A stretch of 60,918 nucleotides of DNA, from positions 1-60,918 of the IMG/VR virus record IMGVR_UViG_3300009180_000046; one strand, given 5' to 3'. Below are positions 49,932-58,996 of the stretch, piece by piece (the stretch's first letter is position 1; each line of letters starts with the position of its first letter). The notes below the pieces were generated by a model, which had not been told where the DNA came from, ran no database searches, and was given only the letters and a program-made list of their open reading frames with translations. The position numbers and the translations under genes are program-made. This DNA is from a virus.

Positions 49932-50009
49932 CCTTTCAAAAAATTATCACTTTAACCTTTGTAAATTTAGTTAAATATCTAATTACTTGTATATTTTATA
50001 GAAAAAACT

Positions 50010-51773
50010 TTATCCATCACATGAAACGCAGTCTGGATCGGTTGCACGTGTAGCAATGTCAGCACGCAAAACAGACTCAGTACGCATGTAGTATAATGTC
50101 TTAATGCGTTGTCTCCATGCCTCCATGTGCACCTGGTTTATCCACTTAGGTGTAGCCTGAGATGGGAATGCTAGGTTCAAAGAAACAGATTGGTCGATGT
50201 ACTGCTGACGAATACCTGCCTGCTTAATTAATTCTAATTGGTTTATCTCCTTAAATGTTTTAAATACATCTTTAACCGGAATGTGGTCATCTCCCTCAGG
50301 ATTCTCTGCCAATTTACCGTTCACATAGAACCAAGTATCTAGCTCAGGAATATCTTGAATTGATCCACCATCAGCAAGAATCTTATCCCATATCTCCTTA
50401 GTATTAATACCAATCTTCTTTAACACCTTCTCAAGTTCTTTGTTCTTGCGGATGAATGTACCCTTAGCTGATTGGTCTGTGAATACATTGGCCGCCCATG
50501 GCTCAACCCCAGCTGACACATTACCACTCAACTTAGAGTTAGACACCGTTGGTGCAATGGCACGAAGGTGGGTGTTACGCATACCTGTCTCCACGCACCA
50601 TAATGGCTCACCATATTCCTCAGCCATGTCACGTGATGCACGCTCAGACTCAATCTTAATCTGAGAGAATATCTTACGTGTCTCAAACTGAGCAAGAAGT
50701 CCTTCGAATGGAATACCTTTCTGTTGTAAGTATGTATGCCACCCTAGTACACCTAGTCCAATAGCACGACCTTTCTCAGCAAAGCGAACAACATTCTCAA
50801 AGCCCTTCATATTCTTGGCCTTCTGAATAAACTCTTCAAGCACGCCATCTAAGAACCAAGTAGCGATATAGATTAAGTCTGTGTCCTTCCACTCATCATA
50901 CCTAGCAAGGTTGACAGATGACAGGCAACAAACAAAACTATGGTTTTCATCTGTATGCAATACAATCTCAGAGCAGATATTGGTCATATAAACCTTTAAA
51001 CTATTCTTCTTGTATGCCTCAGGGTTCTGCTTATTAACATTACCTTTAAATAAAATGTATGGCTCGCCAGTAGCCTTACGCTTCTGTAGTAACTTACCCC
51101 ACTTACGTCGAGCATCTACATCACCATCCTCTAGCTTACGCATAAACTTATCACCCACCACAGCACATTGGTGTAGGTTCATACATTGGCGATTCACATC
51201 ACCCTTAGGCTCACGAATCTCCAACCAATCCTCAAAGTCTTTGTGCTCAATGTTAATGTTACTAGATGCCGCACCACGACGAACATTGCCTTGTGATGTA
51301 GCAAGAATAGTGGAGTCAAAGATTTTAGTGAATGGGATGACACCATCTGATGTTCCGTTCTTAGCTATCTTTGATCCTGCAGGACGTATGCGATTAAAGC
51401 CTACGCCTACACCACCCCCATGCTTGGCAAGTAGCATCATCTCTAAGTTCTTAGTACCAATATCAAACACTGAGTCAGCTATGTCAATGCCATAGCAAGA
51501 GATGGGTAGACCACGATCGGTGCCTGTATTAGATAACACAGGTGTGGCTAAGTTTAACCATCCATTCCAAATATATTGGAAGAACTTGTCTGCCATCTCA
51601 GGCTTACCAAGTCTGTCGGCCACAGAGTTTGCTACCCTATGGTATGCGTTGATAGGCTTTTCGCCTTTTAATAAGTATCCTCCGGATATTGTCTTTACGT
51701 ATTCGGGTGAGTTACCCCAAGCTGGGAAGTCTACATCTAGTTCCCATCCTAGGTTCTCTGCGTGATTAATCAT
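50010..51773 (-). CDS. nrdA: Ribonucleotide reductase class I, large subunit, 587 aa
   Basis: Reduces ribonucleoside diphosphates to deoxy forms for phage DNA synthesis. Active-site set complete: Cys93 (LPISCYG) pairs with Cys282/283 (FVCCLSSVNL); the radical site is N265-I-C267-S-E269; the radical-transfer tyrosines are Tyr561-Tyr562 (LYYMRT); the C-terminal redox pair is C582-V-S-C585. The protein lacks the ATP-cone and most of the N-terminal domain of cellular NrdA (about 750 aa), so allosteric overall-activity control is probably absent, as in many phage enzymes. nrdB lies upstream in the same operon. Confidence 0.93.
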   Translation of the reverse strand: MINHAENLGWELDVDFPAWGNSPEYVKTISGGYLLKGEKPINAYHRVANSVADRLGKPEMADKFFQYIWNGWLNLATPVLSNTGTDRGLPISCYGIDIADSVFDIGTKNLEMMLLAKHGGGVGVGFNRIRPAGSKIAKNGTSDGVIPFTKIFDSTILATSQGNVRRGAASSNINIEHKDFEDWLEIREPKGDVNRQCMNLHQCAVVGDKFMRKLEDGDVDARRKWGKLLQKRKATGEPYILFKGNVNKQNPEAYKKNSLKVYMTNICSEIVLHTDENHSFVCCLSSVNLARYDEWKDTDLIYIATWFLDGVLEEFIQKAKNMKGFENVVRFAEKGRAIGLGVLGWHTYLQQKGIPFEGLLAQFETRKIFSQIKIESERASRDMAEEYGEPLWCVETGMRNTHLRAIAPTVSNSKLSGNVSAGVEPWAANVFTDQSAKGTFIRKNKELEKVLKKIGINTKEIWDKILADGGSIQDIPELDTWFYVNGKLAENPEGDDHIPVKDVFKTFKEINQLELIKQAGIRQQYIDQSVSLNLAFPSQATPKWINQVHMEAWRQRIKTLYYMRTESVLRADIATRATDPDCVSCDG

Positions 51774-51903
51774 TTTCTAAAGATTTAATTAGTTCAAGTA
51801 AAAATTCTATCATTTGCACAGCACTATCTGAGCTACTGGCATCTATTGAAGCGGTTGACTTATCAGGCAACACTATCTCAATCTTTATTGGGGAATTTGG
51901 CAT
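51766..51903 (-). CDS. Hypothetical protein, 45 aa
   Basis: ATG at 51901-51903. Sequence MPNSPIKIEIVLPDKSTASI, then an SSSDSAVQMIEFLLELIKSL helix. It overlaps the nrdA start by 8 bases and the upstream 92-aa gene by 26. Similar tiny proteins lie between phage nrdB and nrdA, but I cannot assign a role. Confidence 0.5.
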   Translation of the reverse strand: MPNSPIKIEIVLPDKSTASIDASSSDSAVQMIEFLLELIKSLEND

Positions 51904-52156
51904 AGCTAAATGATGTTAAAAAGGTTGTTAAAGGTTCTAATTCATCAAAGTAGAAATCATCATCAAATAGATACACCTGCCATCTACTAATTTTTGCTTC
52001 ATCATCAGCGTTAGTTATTAGCGTTGTGTGTTTGGATACTACATACACGTAGTAATAGAAATCGTGCTCATGTCCCGACTCATGTTTAGAGATAAGGACT
52101 TTCTCAAAACCCAAGTCTATTAGGTCTTGTTCATGGATTGGATGGTGTTTGATCAT
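51878..52156 (-). CDS. Hypothetical protein, 92 aa
   Basis: Aromatic and acidic (HEHDFYYYVYVVSKHTTLI, WQVYLFDDDFYFDELEPL), like a small conserved phage protein with a beta-hairpin fold. No known function. Between nrdB and nrdA in the same operon. Confidence 0.6.
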   Translation of the reverse strand: MIKHHPIHEQDLIDLGFEKVLISKHESGHEHDFYYYVYVVSKHTTLITNADDEAKISRWQVYLFDDDFYFDELEPLTTFLTSFSYAKFPNKD

Positions 52157-52179
52157 CGTTTTATTTAATTTAGTTAAAG

Positions 52180-53172
52180 TTAAAATACATCACTCCAGTC
52201 TTCGCCTTCATTGGCTTTACTGTATGCTGTTGGTCTTGTTGCAAAGAAATCAGAATGCTCAACGCCTGCTGTTAATTGGTAGAACCAATCTAATTGTTCG
52301 GCAGCCCCAGGGTCGTAAGCAAATACGGCATCATAGCCTAGCTCCACTAACTTATCATTGATGCGTTTGTGCATAAAATGTTTAAGGTCGTAAGCCTTTA
52401 GATTATCTAAGTCTCCTCTCTCAAAAATCTTGTCGATGAATTTCATCTCCATATCAAGAGTTAACTTAGCCGCCTCTAAAATAGCATCCTTTGCATCCGT
52501 CTTTAGTTCAGGGAACTCCTCACACATGTGTCGGAACAATTGACATCCCATCTTAGAATGTAGAGCCTCATCTCTTACAGACCACTTCATCTGTTGCCCA
52601 ACACCTTTTAGCTTGTTGTTCAATTGGAAAGAGTATAGCACAGCAAATGAGCTGTACAAGGCTACACCTTCAGTAAACGCTGAGAAGATTGCAAGTGATC
52701 GAGCCACATCTCTACGAGCCGGTGCACTAGTGCAAAGTATCTTATAGTTATAATGGTGTGGTACAGATGTCAACGCATCAATACGCCCAGCAATAGCAGG
52801 CTCATGCATGAACCCCTCGTAGTCATCAAGACCAAGAGTATCGTTCAAGTAAGAGTAAGCCGTTGCGTGAACAGTCTCTTGAGCCCCAAACAACATAGCC
52901 ATCTGAATGATTTCATACTTAGGAAACCAATCAGTGACCATGCCTGTCCAATAGTCGGACACAGCACATTCTGTCTGAGCAAAGCCAAGTAGGATATTAC
53001 CTACCACGTGCTTCTCATCATCTGTTAGATTCTCATTCCAATCCTTTACATCGGATGACATGGGAATCTCTGTATGTAACCAAAACGCCTGAGCTTGTTT
53101 AAGCCAACCTTCTGTGTAGTATTCAGGGTATTCAAAAGGTTTGTATGCAATTCTTTTTTCAAATAAGCTCAT
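52180..53172 (-). CDS. nrdB: Ribonucleotide reductase class I, small subunit, 330 aa
   Basis: Ferritin-like radical-generating subunit. Ligand spacing fits class I R2: Glu68, then Glu99-x2-His102 with the radical Tyr106 at the canonical position, Glu168 (FTEG), Glu202-x2-His205 (DEALH). The first-to-second ligand distance of 31 residues equals that of E. coli R2. So it is a tyrosyl-radical type, not a phenylalanine (class Ic) type. The C-terminal tail (NEGEDWSDVF) would dock to NrdA. Confidence 0.93.
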   Translation of the reverse strand: MSLFEKRIAYKPFEYPEYYTEGWLKQAQAFWLHTEIPMSSDVKDWNENLTDDEKHVVGNILLGFAQTECAVSDYWTGMVTDWFPKYEIIQMAMLFGAQETVHATAYSYLNDTLGLDDYEGFMHEPAIAGRIDALTSVPHHYNYKILCTSAPARRDVARSLAIFSAFTEGVALYSSFAVLYSFQLNNKLKGVGQQMKWSVRDEALHSKMGCQLFRHMCEEFPELKTDAKDAILEAAKLTLDMEMKFIDKIFERGDLDNLKAYDLKHFMHKRINDKLVELGYDAVFAYDPGAAEQLDWFYQLTAGVEHSDFFATRPTAYSKANEGEDWSDVF

Positions 53173-53458
53173 AAGATGCGATAAATCGTTTTATTGTTTT
53201 GTCTTTAATAATTTGATTGCCAGCTAGTACCTCGTCTAAAAATTCGTCGATGTCTATCTGCTCTAGTAACTCAACAGCTACCATATCTTCAGGAGGTTTA
53301 TCATCAAATGTTATTTCTCCTTTAGAAGCTAAGAACCTAAAATACTTTGGCTCATTACCTACCACGTTAAAGACGATACTTCTATCATCATTTTCGTTTA
53401 TTTCGTTTGAGAAGTACACCAATGCATCAGTTACCTGATCAAAAGTATCTTCCTTCAT
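53159..53458 (-). CDS. Hypothetical acidic protein, 99 aa
   Basis: I start at 53458 (MKEDTFDQVTDALVYFSNEI) because earlier in-frame ATGs would overlap the nuclease gene by more than 100 bases. Acidic (DKPPEDMVAVELLEQIDIDEFLDEVL). It overlaps nrdB by 14 bases. No family recognised. Confidence 0.5.
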   Translation of the reverse strand: MKEDTFDQVTDALVYFSNEINENDDRSIVFNVVGNEPKYFRFLASKGEITFDDKPPEDMVAVELLEQIDIDEFLDEVLAGNQIIKDKTIKRFIASYELI

Positions 53459-53744
53459 CGAGTTTATCCACCCAAAAAGACTCTTCGGTACTGCTACCAT
53501 CTGTCTCTCCTCGAAATACTTCGACTCTAAAGCCATGTTTTCTAAGTTCATCTAGTCTAAATTTTTGTAAGTCTGATACTTTTCCTGTTGGTGTTTTAAC
53601 CTCACTAAACAATACTCCTTTCTTCGGATGCAAAGCTATTAAATCTGGGATACCGTTCTTGTTAGTTTTAATTAACTTCAAGACATAGTACCCTTCTTTC
53701 TCTAGTTGCTTAATTCGTTTGGATTGTATTTGTTGTTCTGACAT
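53439..53744 (-). CDS. VRR-NUC-type nuclease, 101 aa
   Basis: PD-(D/E)xK nuclease core in a minimal VRR-NUC layout: N-K-N-G-I-P-D-L-I (about 28-36), strand with SEVKT (E-x-K, about 47-51) and the following KVSDLQKFRLDEL helix. Phage VRR-NUC proteins of about 100 aa are common next to helicases and may resolve branched DNA. It overlaps the next gene by 20 bases. Confidence 0.8.
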   Translation of the reverse strand: MSEQQIQSKRIKQLEKEGYYVLKLIKTNKNGIPDLIALHPKKGVLFSEVKTPTGKVSDLQKFRLDELRKHGFRVEVFRGETDGSSTEESFWVDKLDEGRYF

Positions 53745-53748
53745 GGGG

Positions 53749-54984
53749 TTACGAATTTAAGAAATCTTTCTTGAAAAAATTTAGAGTGTAGTCCTTTTTT
53801 TGCTGAACCACTTCATAAATCTTTTCCTCGATTCCTCCAATCGTAAACACCCAAAACACCTTGTTAAACTTTCTGTCAATGGTGGTCATTCTATCCTTGC
53901 TTTGCCAATAAGATGTTGCACTAAAGTCTATGTTATAGTACACCAAGAAGTCAGCATTGCGGAGGCTAATGCCCTCACGGCCTGAGACAATCTGAAGAGC
54001 AATGTTCTTACTGGTTGCATTAAACTCCTCAAGGTCATCAGTCAACTCATCGCCAAACACAAACTTCAATGCATCCCACTCAGCCTTAAACTTATAAAAG
54101 ATTCCTATCTTCTTGTTTATGAACTGATCCTTAATGTAGGTAGCCTTGGTATAGTCAAATACTAACCTTCTGCCTGACTCAAGTATGATGGTGCCTGAAT
54201 ACATCTGATGAAGTTTGTTCATCATCTTGCCACCAGTGTCAGCAAGTATGGTGTCATCATCACCCTGCACAACTGAATCTTTCTTCAGTTTGTTAGCTAA
54301 CTTATAAGTCAAAGGACTCATCGCAACCCTAAGTACTGCCTCCTCTACCGAGGTGGTGAAGCCTGCCTTCTCTTGGGTGAATGATATCATTAGATGCCTG
54401 ATGGCATCCATAATCTTATCCTTCATAGCACCTGAGTAGTCATTAACTTTCATTGCACCGATGTATTTAATTTTAACCTTTACATAGTCATTAGCCCACC
54501 GGTAAAAGTTGACATGCGATTTAAATGGGTTGTTAGGATGCACATAGAATTGGTGGTATATCTGTGAGTAACTCTCAGGCGTCGGTGTACCCGACAGAAA
54601 TATAACCTTTGATTTACACTTATTCACCAAATCTTTTACCTGCTTCGCTCTTTTGCTAGGCTTTGGAAATGCCCCCATCGTGTGTGCTTCATCACAAATT
54701 ATGAGGTTCCAATTTGTCCCCTCAAGTTTATGAATTGACTCGTAGTTTATGCACGTAAGGTTAAAGGTACAACCTAAATCTTTATAATCTTTTTTGATCC
54801 CGGGGACTACCTTTAATTTAGTGATAAACAATACTTCTTTCACACTCAACTCTTCGCAGATTGCCAAAGATGTCATGGTCTTACCTGTTCTTACTTCCAT
54901 AGAAAGATACAGCAGTCCGTGCTCTTTAACGATGCCAAGCCCGTCGCTTACTATCTTCTTTTGGTAATTCCGTAGTTGTATCAT
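53749..54984 (-). CDS. SNF2/DEAH-like DNA helicase, 411 aa
   Basis: Superfamily 2 helicase: Walker A EVRTGKT (30-36), DEAH box C-D98-E-A-H101, motif III LSGTPTP (130-136), and in the second lobe VSGREGISLRNAD followed by QSKDRMTTIDR (motif VI). It is like the phage SNF2-family translocases encoded with a VRR-NUC nuclease. It overlaps the upstream 91-aa gene by 59 bases. Likely acts in replication or recombination. Confidence 0.85.
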   Translation of the reverse strand: MIQLRNYQKKIVSDGLGIVKEHGLLYLSMEVRTGKTMTSLAICEELSVKEVLFITKLKVVPGIKKDYKDLGCTFNLTCINYESIHKLEGTNWNLIICDEAHTMGAFPKPSKRAKQVKDLVNKCKSKVIFLSGTPTPESYSQIYHQFYVHPNNPFKSHVNFYRWANDYVKVKIKYIGAMKVNDYSGAMKDKIMDAIRHLMISFTQEKAGFTTSVEEAVLRVAMSPLTYKLANKLKKDSVVQGDDDTILADTGGKMMNKLHQMYSGTIILESGRRLVFDYTKATYIKDQFINKKIGIFYKFKAEWDALKFVFGDELTDDLEEFNATSKNIALQIVSGREGISLRNADFLVYYNIDFSATSYWQSKDRMTTIDRKFNKVFWVFTIGGIEEKIYEVVQQKKDYTLNFFKKDFLNS

Positions 54985-55201
54985 AATTATTTGCGTAGTA
55001 TTCTGATCCTGTCAGAGTGGTGTTTAATTCAAAAATCTCAACTATTTCTCCTGACATATAGGCTCTAATAATCTGTTCTTTTTCTTTTTCTAATAAGGAT
55101 TCAATCTTAGCTTCAATCATCTGTGGTGTGTCCAAGTCCATTGGTAATGTCCTTCTTGTCCACTCCAATAGTTCTTGCATTGCTGTGTTATTGCTCATCA
55201 T
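54926..55201 (-). CDS. Conserved hypothetical protein, 91 aa
   Basis: Sequence MQELLEWTRRTLPMDLDTPQM, then IESLLEKEKEQIIRAYMSGE, then TGSEYYANNY: a pattern often seen in Bacteroidota prophages and phages, where it precedes DNA-processing genes. Function unknown. A second ATG, one codon later, is an equally good start. Confidence 0.6.
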   Translation of the reverse strand: MMSNNTAMQELLEWTRRTLPMDLDTPQMIEAKIESLLEKEKEQIIRAYMSGEIVEIFELNTTLTGSEYYANNYDTTTELPKEDSKRRAWHR

Positions 55202-55319
55202 CTTGCTGTTTAATTATTGACATAATCTCTCTTGTTAATGAACCTGCTGTTCTTGTGCCATCAAGTGTCCAACGTATAATAGCAAGCTCTATAGCACTAT
55301 ATAGTTTATTCTCGTCCAT
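55188..55319 (-). CDS. Hypothetical protein, 43 aa
   Basis: ATG at 55317-55319. MDENKLYSAIELAIIRWTLD, then TRTAGSLTREIMSIIKQ. Predicted helical. It overlaps the 91-aa gene start by 14 bases and the upstream gene end by 14, fitting the compact operon. Confidence 0.55.
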   Translation of the reverse strand: MDENKLYSAIELAIIRWTLDGTRTAGSLTREIMSIIKQQDDEQ

Positions 55320-55944
55320 CTTGTTGTTTAAATTCTGTCATGTATTTATAGTCCGTAGTATAGTTAGTCTTATTCTCAATAGAATAAACCGTCATATCAA
55401 TCTTGTACCCAGGATTTCCTGCTATACGATTGTATGTCCAAGCATTATCCATCCAAATGATTCTATTGTTAGGATAGATAAAATAGTTGCCGTTGTCCAT
55501 CTTAAACACGTGACCACACTTGTGCTCAGGTGTCTCAGAGAAGTTGGTGTCTAGCATCCCCTTATTCTCAAATGCCCAGTCTAAAGTAAACAAGTAAACT
55601 CCTTGTCTTTTTACTCCTGTAATTGAGATTAGATCAGCCCTAAGCCCCGACATCCTAGATCTAACTTGCACATCCACATACGAACTAAAGCAGTCCCAAT
55701 ACATGTACTCTGTCAGTGGTAAGTCATCGGCATCTTTTCTCCAACAGAATGCGTGGATAGGTCTTCTTGTCCAGTTCACTCCATTCTCCAAGAACGCCTC
55801 AAACAATGGCACTCTCTTCTCGATTGATGCCACCGAGTGCACATCACATAGTGTGTGTTCTCCGTGCCCCGATTCGTTGTTAAATAAAAACTCGTTACGT
55901 ATAAAACAAGTTAGTGTTGGTATGTTATGATTCAGGTATGGCAT
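55306..55944 (-). CDS. Hypothetical protein, 212 aa
   Basis: Soluble protein with several aromatic and Cys residues (GHGEHTLCDVHSVASIEKRV, HAFCWRKDADDLPLTEYMYW, PEHKCGHVFKMDNGNYFIYP, NRIIWMDNAW). I do not recognise the family. It overlaps the 70-aa gene upstream by 20 bases. Confidence 0.6.
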   Translation of the reverse strand: MPYLNHNIPTLTCFIRNEFLFNNESGHGEHTLCDVHSVASIEKRVPLFEAFLENGVNWTRRPIHAFCWRKDADDLPLTEYMYWDCFSSYVDVQVRSRMSGLRADLISITGVKRQGVYLFTLDWAFENKGMLDTNFSETPEHKCGHVFKMDNGNYFIYPNNRIIWMDNAWTYNRIAGNPGYKIDMTVYSIENKTNYTTDYKYMTEFKQQDGRE

Positions 55945-56137
55945 CGTCTTCTAATTTAATATGAAACACTCCCTCAGCAGGGTATCCATCGTTTAACCAA
56001 AAATAGTCACATACGCCATCCTCTTTCATAGGTGGGGTCATAAACATTAATTGATATTCACTAGCTTTTGCTGTGAACCTGTAGCAGTTCTGCTTGTCTA
56101 AGCATCCCTCGCCTGAGCATTTTGATATATCTGGCAT
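55925..56137 (-). CDS. Small cysteine-rich protein, 70 aa
   Basis: Four Cys in MPDISKCSGEGCLDKQNCYRF and D-G-V-C-D-Y-F. The C-x4-C-x5-C-Y-R-(F/Y) pattern is common in small phage proteins and suggests a metal or disulphide knuckle. Function unknown. Confidence 0.65.
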   Translation of the reverse strand: MPDISKCSGEGCLDKQNCYRFTAKASEYQLMFMTPPMKEDGVCDYFWLNDGYPAEGVFHIKLEDDAIPES

Positions 56138-56138
56138 G

Positions 56139-56399
56139 TTAAAAAAAGTCTGTGTAAATTAAAATAGGTGAGTTCGGCATGTATGGAACAGCTCTTGCAG
56201 TATTATATTCATAATAGTCAATAGCCTCTTCATCACTCATGCCTTCTTTCATTAAGCAGTCAACAATATCGTTGATAGAGTAAACTAATCTAATTGGTTC
56301 TGAGTAAGCGTCTACTCCAATAATTGCATCATCAAATCCATCAATGATGGTAAATGTTTCATCTGGGAAGTTGTTAAGTATCTCCTCTAATTTGCTCAT
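56139..56399 (-). CDS. Hypothetical protein, 86 aa
   Basis: Contains FTIIDGFDDAIIGVDAYSEPIRLVYSI, EEAIDYYEYNTARAVPYM and a terminal PILIYTDFF. I recall this layout from many phage genomes; no function is known to me. Its start overlaps the primase stop by 4 bases. Confidence 0.65.
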   Translation of the reverse strand: MSKLEEILNNFPDETFTIIDGFDDAIIGVDAYSEPIRLVYSINDIVDCLMKEGMSDEEAIDYYEYNTARAVPYMPNSPILIYTDFF

Positions 56400-58774
56400 A
56401 ATAGTTCTAATTGTTTATCTTCTTTAAATGGGAACACCATCCACTTGCCTGCACCATCACGCCCCTCTACTGGGTTGCTACCGGTCATGTGCAATGAATA
56501 GGTACGTAGCCACGAATTAAATCGTTGCTTAGATAACATACGGAACATGCCGTTATTATCCGCTATAAACTTATCAAACACATCATCAGGTCTGAATCGC
56601 TGATTCATTGGTATGAATGCCGGTCCGAACTCTTGTGCCCACTCAGCAAACTCAGCGTTAGTCTCTGCCCTGAACTTACGTTCTTTAAGGTTCACAAAGT
56701 TACATTTGACTAGACCGGTGTTAAGATAAGATTGTAGCACCTTGATCATATAATTGTCGAACGCACACCAATCATCTTGACTCCAATCGTTGAACAATAG
56801 TCTACCAAACTCATCCTGAGGTGTGAAGTCTTTAGAATAAAACTGCTTGAACTCCATCTCCCACTTACGCCTCTCAAATGAATTACCCTTACCTTGTATG
56901 GCGTAATTGGTTGTGATGACCACCTTGGGTGACTTGTGGAATGGAATCTTAATAGCATCTTTATTCTTGCGTTCAACCGTGATACCCTCGGTAACCACCG
57001 AGAATAATCGCTCGAAGTCAAAGTTTTTCTTCACGTCATCGAACACCAACACCTGCGTGTCTGTGCTCACTAACTGATAAGCAAATGACTTGTCAAATGA
57101 GAATGACTTACCATCAATGGTGACTGCCTTCTTCATTCGGCTGATGCCGTTCATGAACAAACCCTTACCAGTACCACCCTCAGGGTTCTCTGATATCACC
57201 TCATCATTAATGATTACCGCAGGGCAATAGCCACCATTCTTAAATGCATGAAGAATGAAGCCAATGGTCGACTCAATTGATGCCACACGTTTGTCATCAG
57301 CACCGCCAATGTTACGTATGAAAGTCTTGTAGTCGCATTCATCCGCAGGACAGAATACAAAGTCACGTTGGATAACTTGGTCTGACCACACGTAGCCACC
57401 CAAGTCCTCGTAGTTTAGTAGCACCGCCTGATCCTTGGTCACCTTGACTACGCCATTCTTAAAGTATAGGTACGCCTCATCCTTTGTGTCCTCTACAAAG
57501 TATATACTAACCGAGTCAAGCATAGACAAGAAGTCTTCTCTAAAGAATCTAGTCTTGTCAGCAAAGTAATTGTACACACTGAGGTCTTGGAAGTTATCAA
57601 GGATGTGGTTTAACACAAAGTCCTTGATGTCATCCTCTGTACACATCTCAATTAGATTCTGATTGATGCGTACAAATATGAAACCCTTGTTACCCTCAGG
57701 CACGTACTTACGATACCCATGGTTCTCTAAGAATGTCTTGAGTTCGTAGTGAATTAATGTCACCACACCCTTGTCACTCTTAGTCCAGAATGTATTCTTA
57801 CTTTGTTCCTCCTCGATTCGAGTTAGTACTGAATCAATAGTTCCGTCCTCTACACCGGAGGCTTTAAGTTGAGAACGGATGTCCTTTTTTGGCACACCAC
57901 GACTAAGTTGATTCTTTGCAAAGTCAACACGAGATGTATCCTCAAAGTACTTAGTAGCATACTTGTCAGTATGGCGATACGCTGAGTCAATAATGGACTG
58001 AATTTCTTTGGTCGTAAAGTCCTCAGATGCAAATGCCATCATGCGATACATCGCCTCAGACTTAGACACGCCATACTCATTGAACGCCATAACTAACACG
58101 AACAGATTATTGTTGCGTGCTCCTGACACAAAGCCAAACTTATTGTCCCACCATTTAGCCAAACGATTAATGATTTCGTTCTCATCATCGATAGGTATGG
58201 TTGGTCGCATGTCCTTGGTCACGTGATCAATCTCCGCATCATCTATCTTAGTCCACTCAATAGAGTTGACATTGACAAAGATGGTCGGATCGTATGACTC
58301 ATAGCACACACGTGACACATTCTTGGATGTCTTATCAAACTGCTCGCAGTTATAGTGAGCCTCTAGTGCATTAAAGAATGCCTTGTGTTTGTTAGTGTCC
58401 TTTGGTATCTTAACCAACACCTTCAAGCCGTTACCTGATGGTGAGATGAACACCGAGAACGTATAGGGGTCATTAGCCAATTCATCTTTCTTTGCTAGTA
58501 TCTCATCATTGGATGGGAAGTTATCAAAGTCTAAACATATCAGACCGCTATGCTCCATAAGAGCCGAGTCTTCACGTTTAGAGAACGTGCCTGAGAAACA
58601 TATCGCAGGCAACTCTTGCTTGAGCTTGTTACGAAGCTCCTTGTCTTTCTCCAATCTAATCTTGCGGACTATGTCTTTGGACTTACCCTCCTTAACTCTG
58701 GATAGTATAGCCAAGACATCCCGATAGAATGGGACAGACGTCTCTTTTATATTTGAGAATATAGTTACTTGCAC
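56396..58774 (-). CDS. Primase-helicase with VirE/BT4734-like N-terminus, 792 aa
   Basis: N-terminal part (1 to about 190) has BT4734/VirE-N primase-polymerase features: CFSGTF, the metal-binding LDFDN, SPSGNGLKVLV and a later RVCYESYDP. A linker with primase-C-terminal-like helices leads to a superfamily 3 helicase: Walker A NPEGGTGKGLF (about 530-540), VLVFDDVKK (Walker B) and VVITTNYAIQGKGNSFERR (sensor and arginine finger). The start codon is GTG at 58772-58774. It follows the 103-bp repeat copy 2, so its expression may be set by that element. It unwinds and primes phage DNA. Strong family call. Confidence 0.87.
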   Translation of the reverse strand: MQVTIFSNIKETSVPFYRDVLAILSRVKEGKSKDIVRKIRLEKDKELRNKLKQELPAICFSGTFSKREDSALMEHSGLICLDFDNFPSNDEILAKKDELANDPYTFSVFISPSGNGLKVLVKIPKDTNKHKAFFNALEAHYNCEQFDKTSKNVSRVCYESYDPTIFVNVNSIEWTKIDDAEIDHVTKDMRPTIPIDDENEIINRLAKWWDNKFGFVSGARNNNLFVLVMAFNEYGVSKSEAMYRMMAFASEDFTTKEIQSIIDSAYRHTDKYATKYFEDTSRVDFAKNQLSRGVPKKDIRSQLKASGVEDGTIDSVLTRIEEEQSKNTFWTKSDKGVVTLIHYELKTFLENHGYRKYVPEGNKGFIFVRINQNLIEMCTEDDIKDFVLNHILDNFQDLSVYNYFADKTRFFREDFLSMLDSVSIYFVEDTKDEAYLYFKNGVVKVTKDQAVLLNYEDLGGYVWSDQVIQRDFVFCPADECDYKTFIRNIGGADDKRVASIESTIGFILHAFKNGGYCPAVIINDEVISENPEGGTGKGLFMNGISRMKKAVTIDGKSFSFDKSFAYQLVSTDTQVLVFDDVKKNFDFERLFSVVTEGITVERKNKDAIKIPFHKSPKVVITTNYAIQGKGNSFERRKWEMEFKQFYSKDFTPQDEFGRLLFNDWSQDDWCAFDNYMIKVLQSYLNTGLVKCNFVNLKERKFRAETNAEFAEWAQEFGPAFIPMNQRFRPDDVFDKFIADNNGMFRMLSKQRFNSWLRTYSLHMTGSNPVEGRDGAGKWMVFPFKEDKQLELL

Positions 58775-58798
58775 GTCGTTTTAAGTTAAAGTTTACAT

Positions 58799-58820
58799 TT
58801 GTACACGATTTTGTGTACAA
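58799..58820. promoter_or_regulatory. Operator copy 2, TTGTACAC-N6-GTGTACAA
   Basis: Perfect 8-bp arms (58799-58806 and 58813-58820) with a shorter spacer than copy 1. It lies 25 bases upstream of the primase GTG on the leftward template. Confidence 0.6.
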
Positions 58821-58913
58821 AATGTTTTAAAGTTTACATTTATAACTTACTAGTATATAGTTAGTTATATATTATATTCTTTATTTATGTACAAAGTGAA
58901 CAAAATATATAAG
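58811..58913. repeat. 103-bp direct repeat, copy 2
   Basis: Aligns without gaps to 6233-6335. It is noncoding here too, filling most of the 222-base gap between ssb and the primase gene. A half operator TTGTACACAA follows at 58985-58994, repeating the order seen in copy 1. Confidence 0.75.
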
Positions 58914-58984
58914 AAAAGTGAAAAAAATAATTTACCTGTAAAAGAAAAATATATATTCACGCAAGTCCCACATATTTTGTTCAT

Positions 58985-58994
58985 TTGTACACAA
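58985..58994. promoter_or_regulatory. Half-site TTGTACACAA (module 2)
   Basis: Exact copy of the arm at 6408-6417, in the same orientation and at about the same distance from the main operator. It is 2 bases upstream of the ssb stop. Confidence 0.55.
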
Positions 58995-58996
58995 GA

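Noticed and set aside
50440-51765. Plus-strand frames opposite nrdA
   Set aside because: Shadow frames of a well-conserved gene; no start coupling and no recognisable protein.
53459-53551. N-terminal extension of the acidic gene upstream of nrdB
   Set aside because: It would overlap the VRR-NUC gene by over 110 bases, while the ATG at 53458 gives a normal 20-base overlap.
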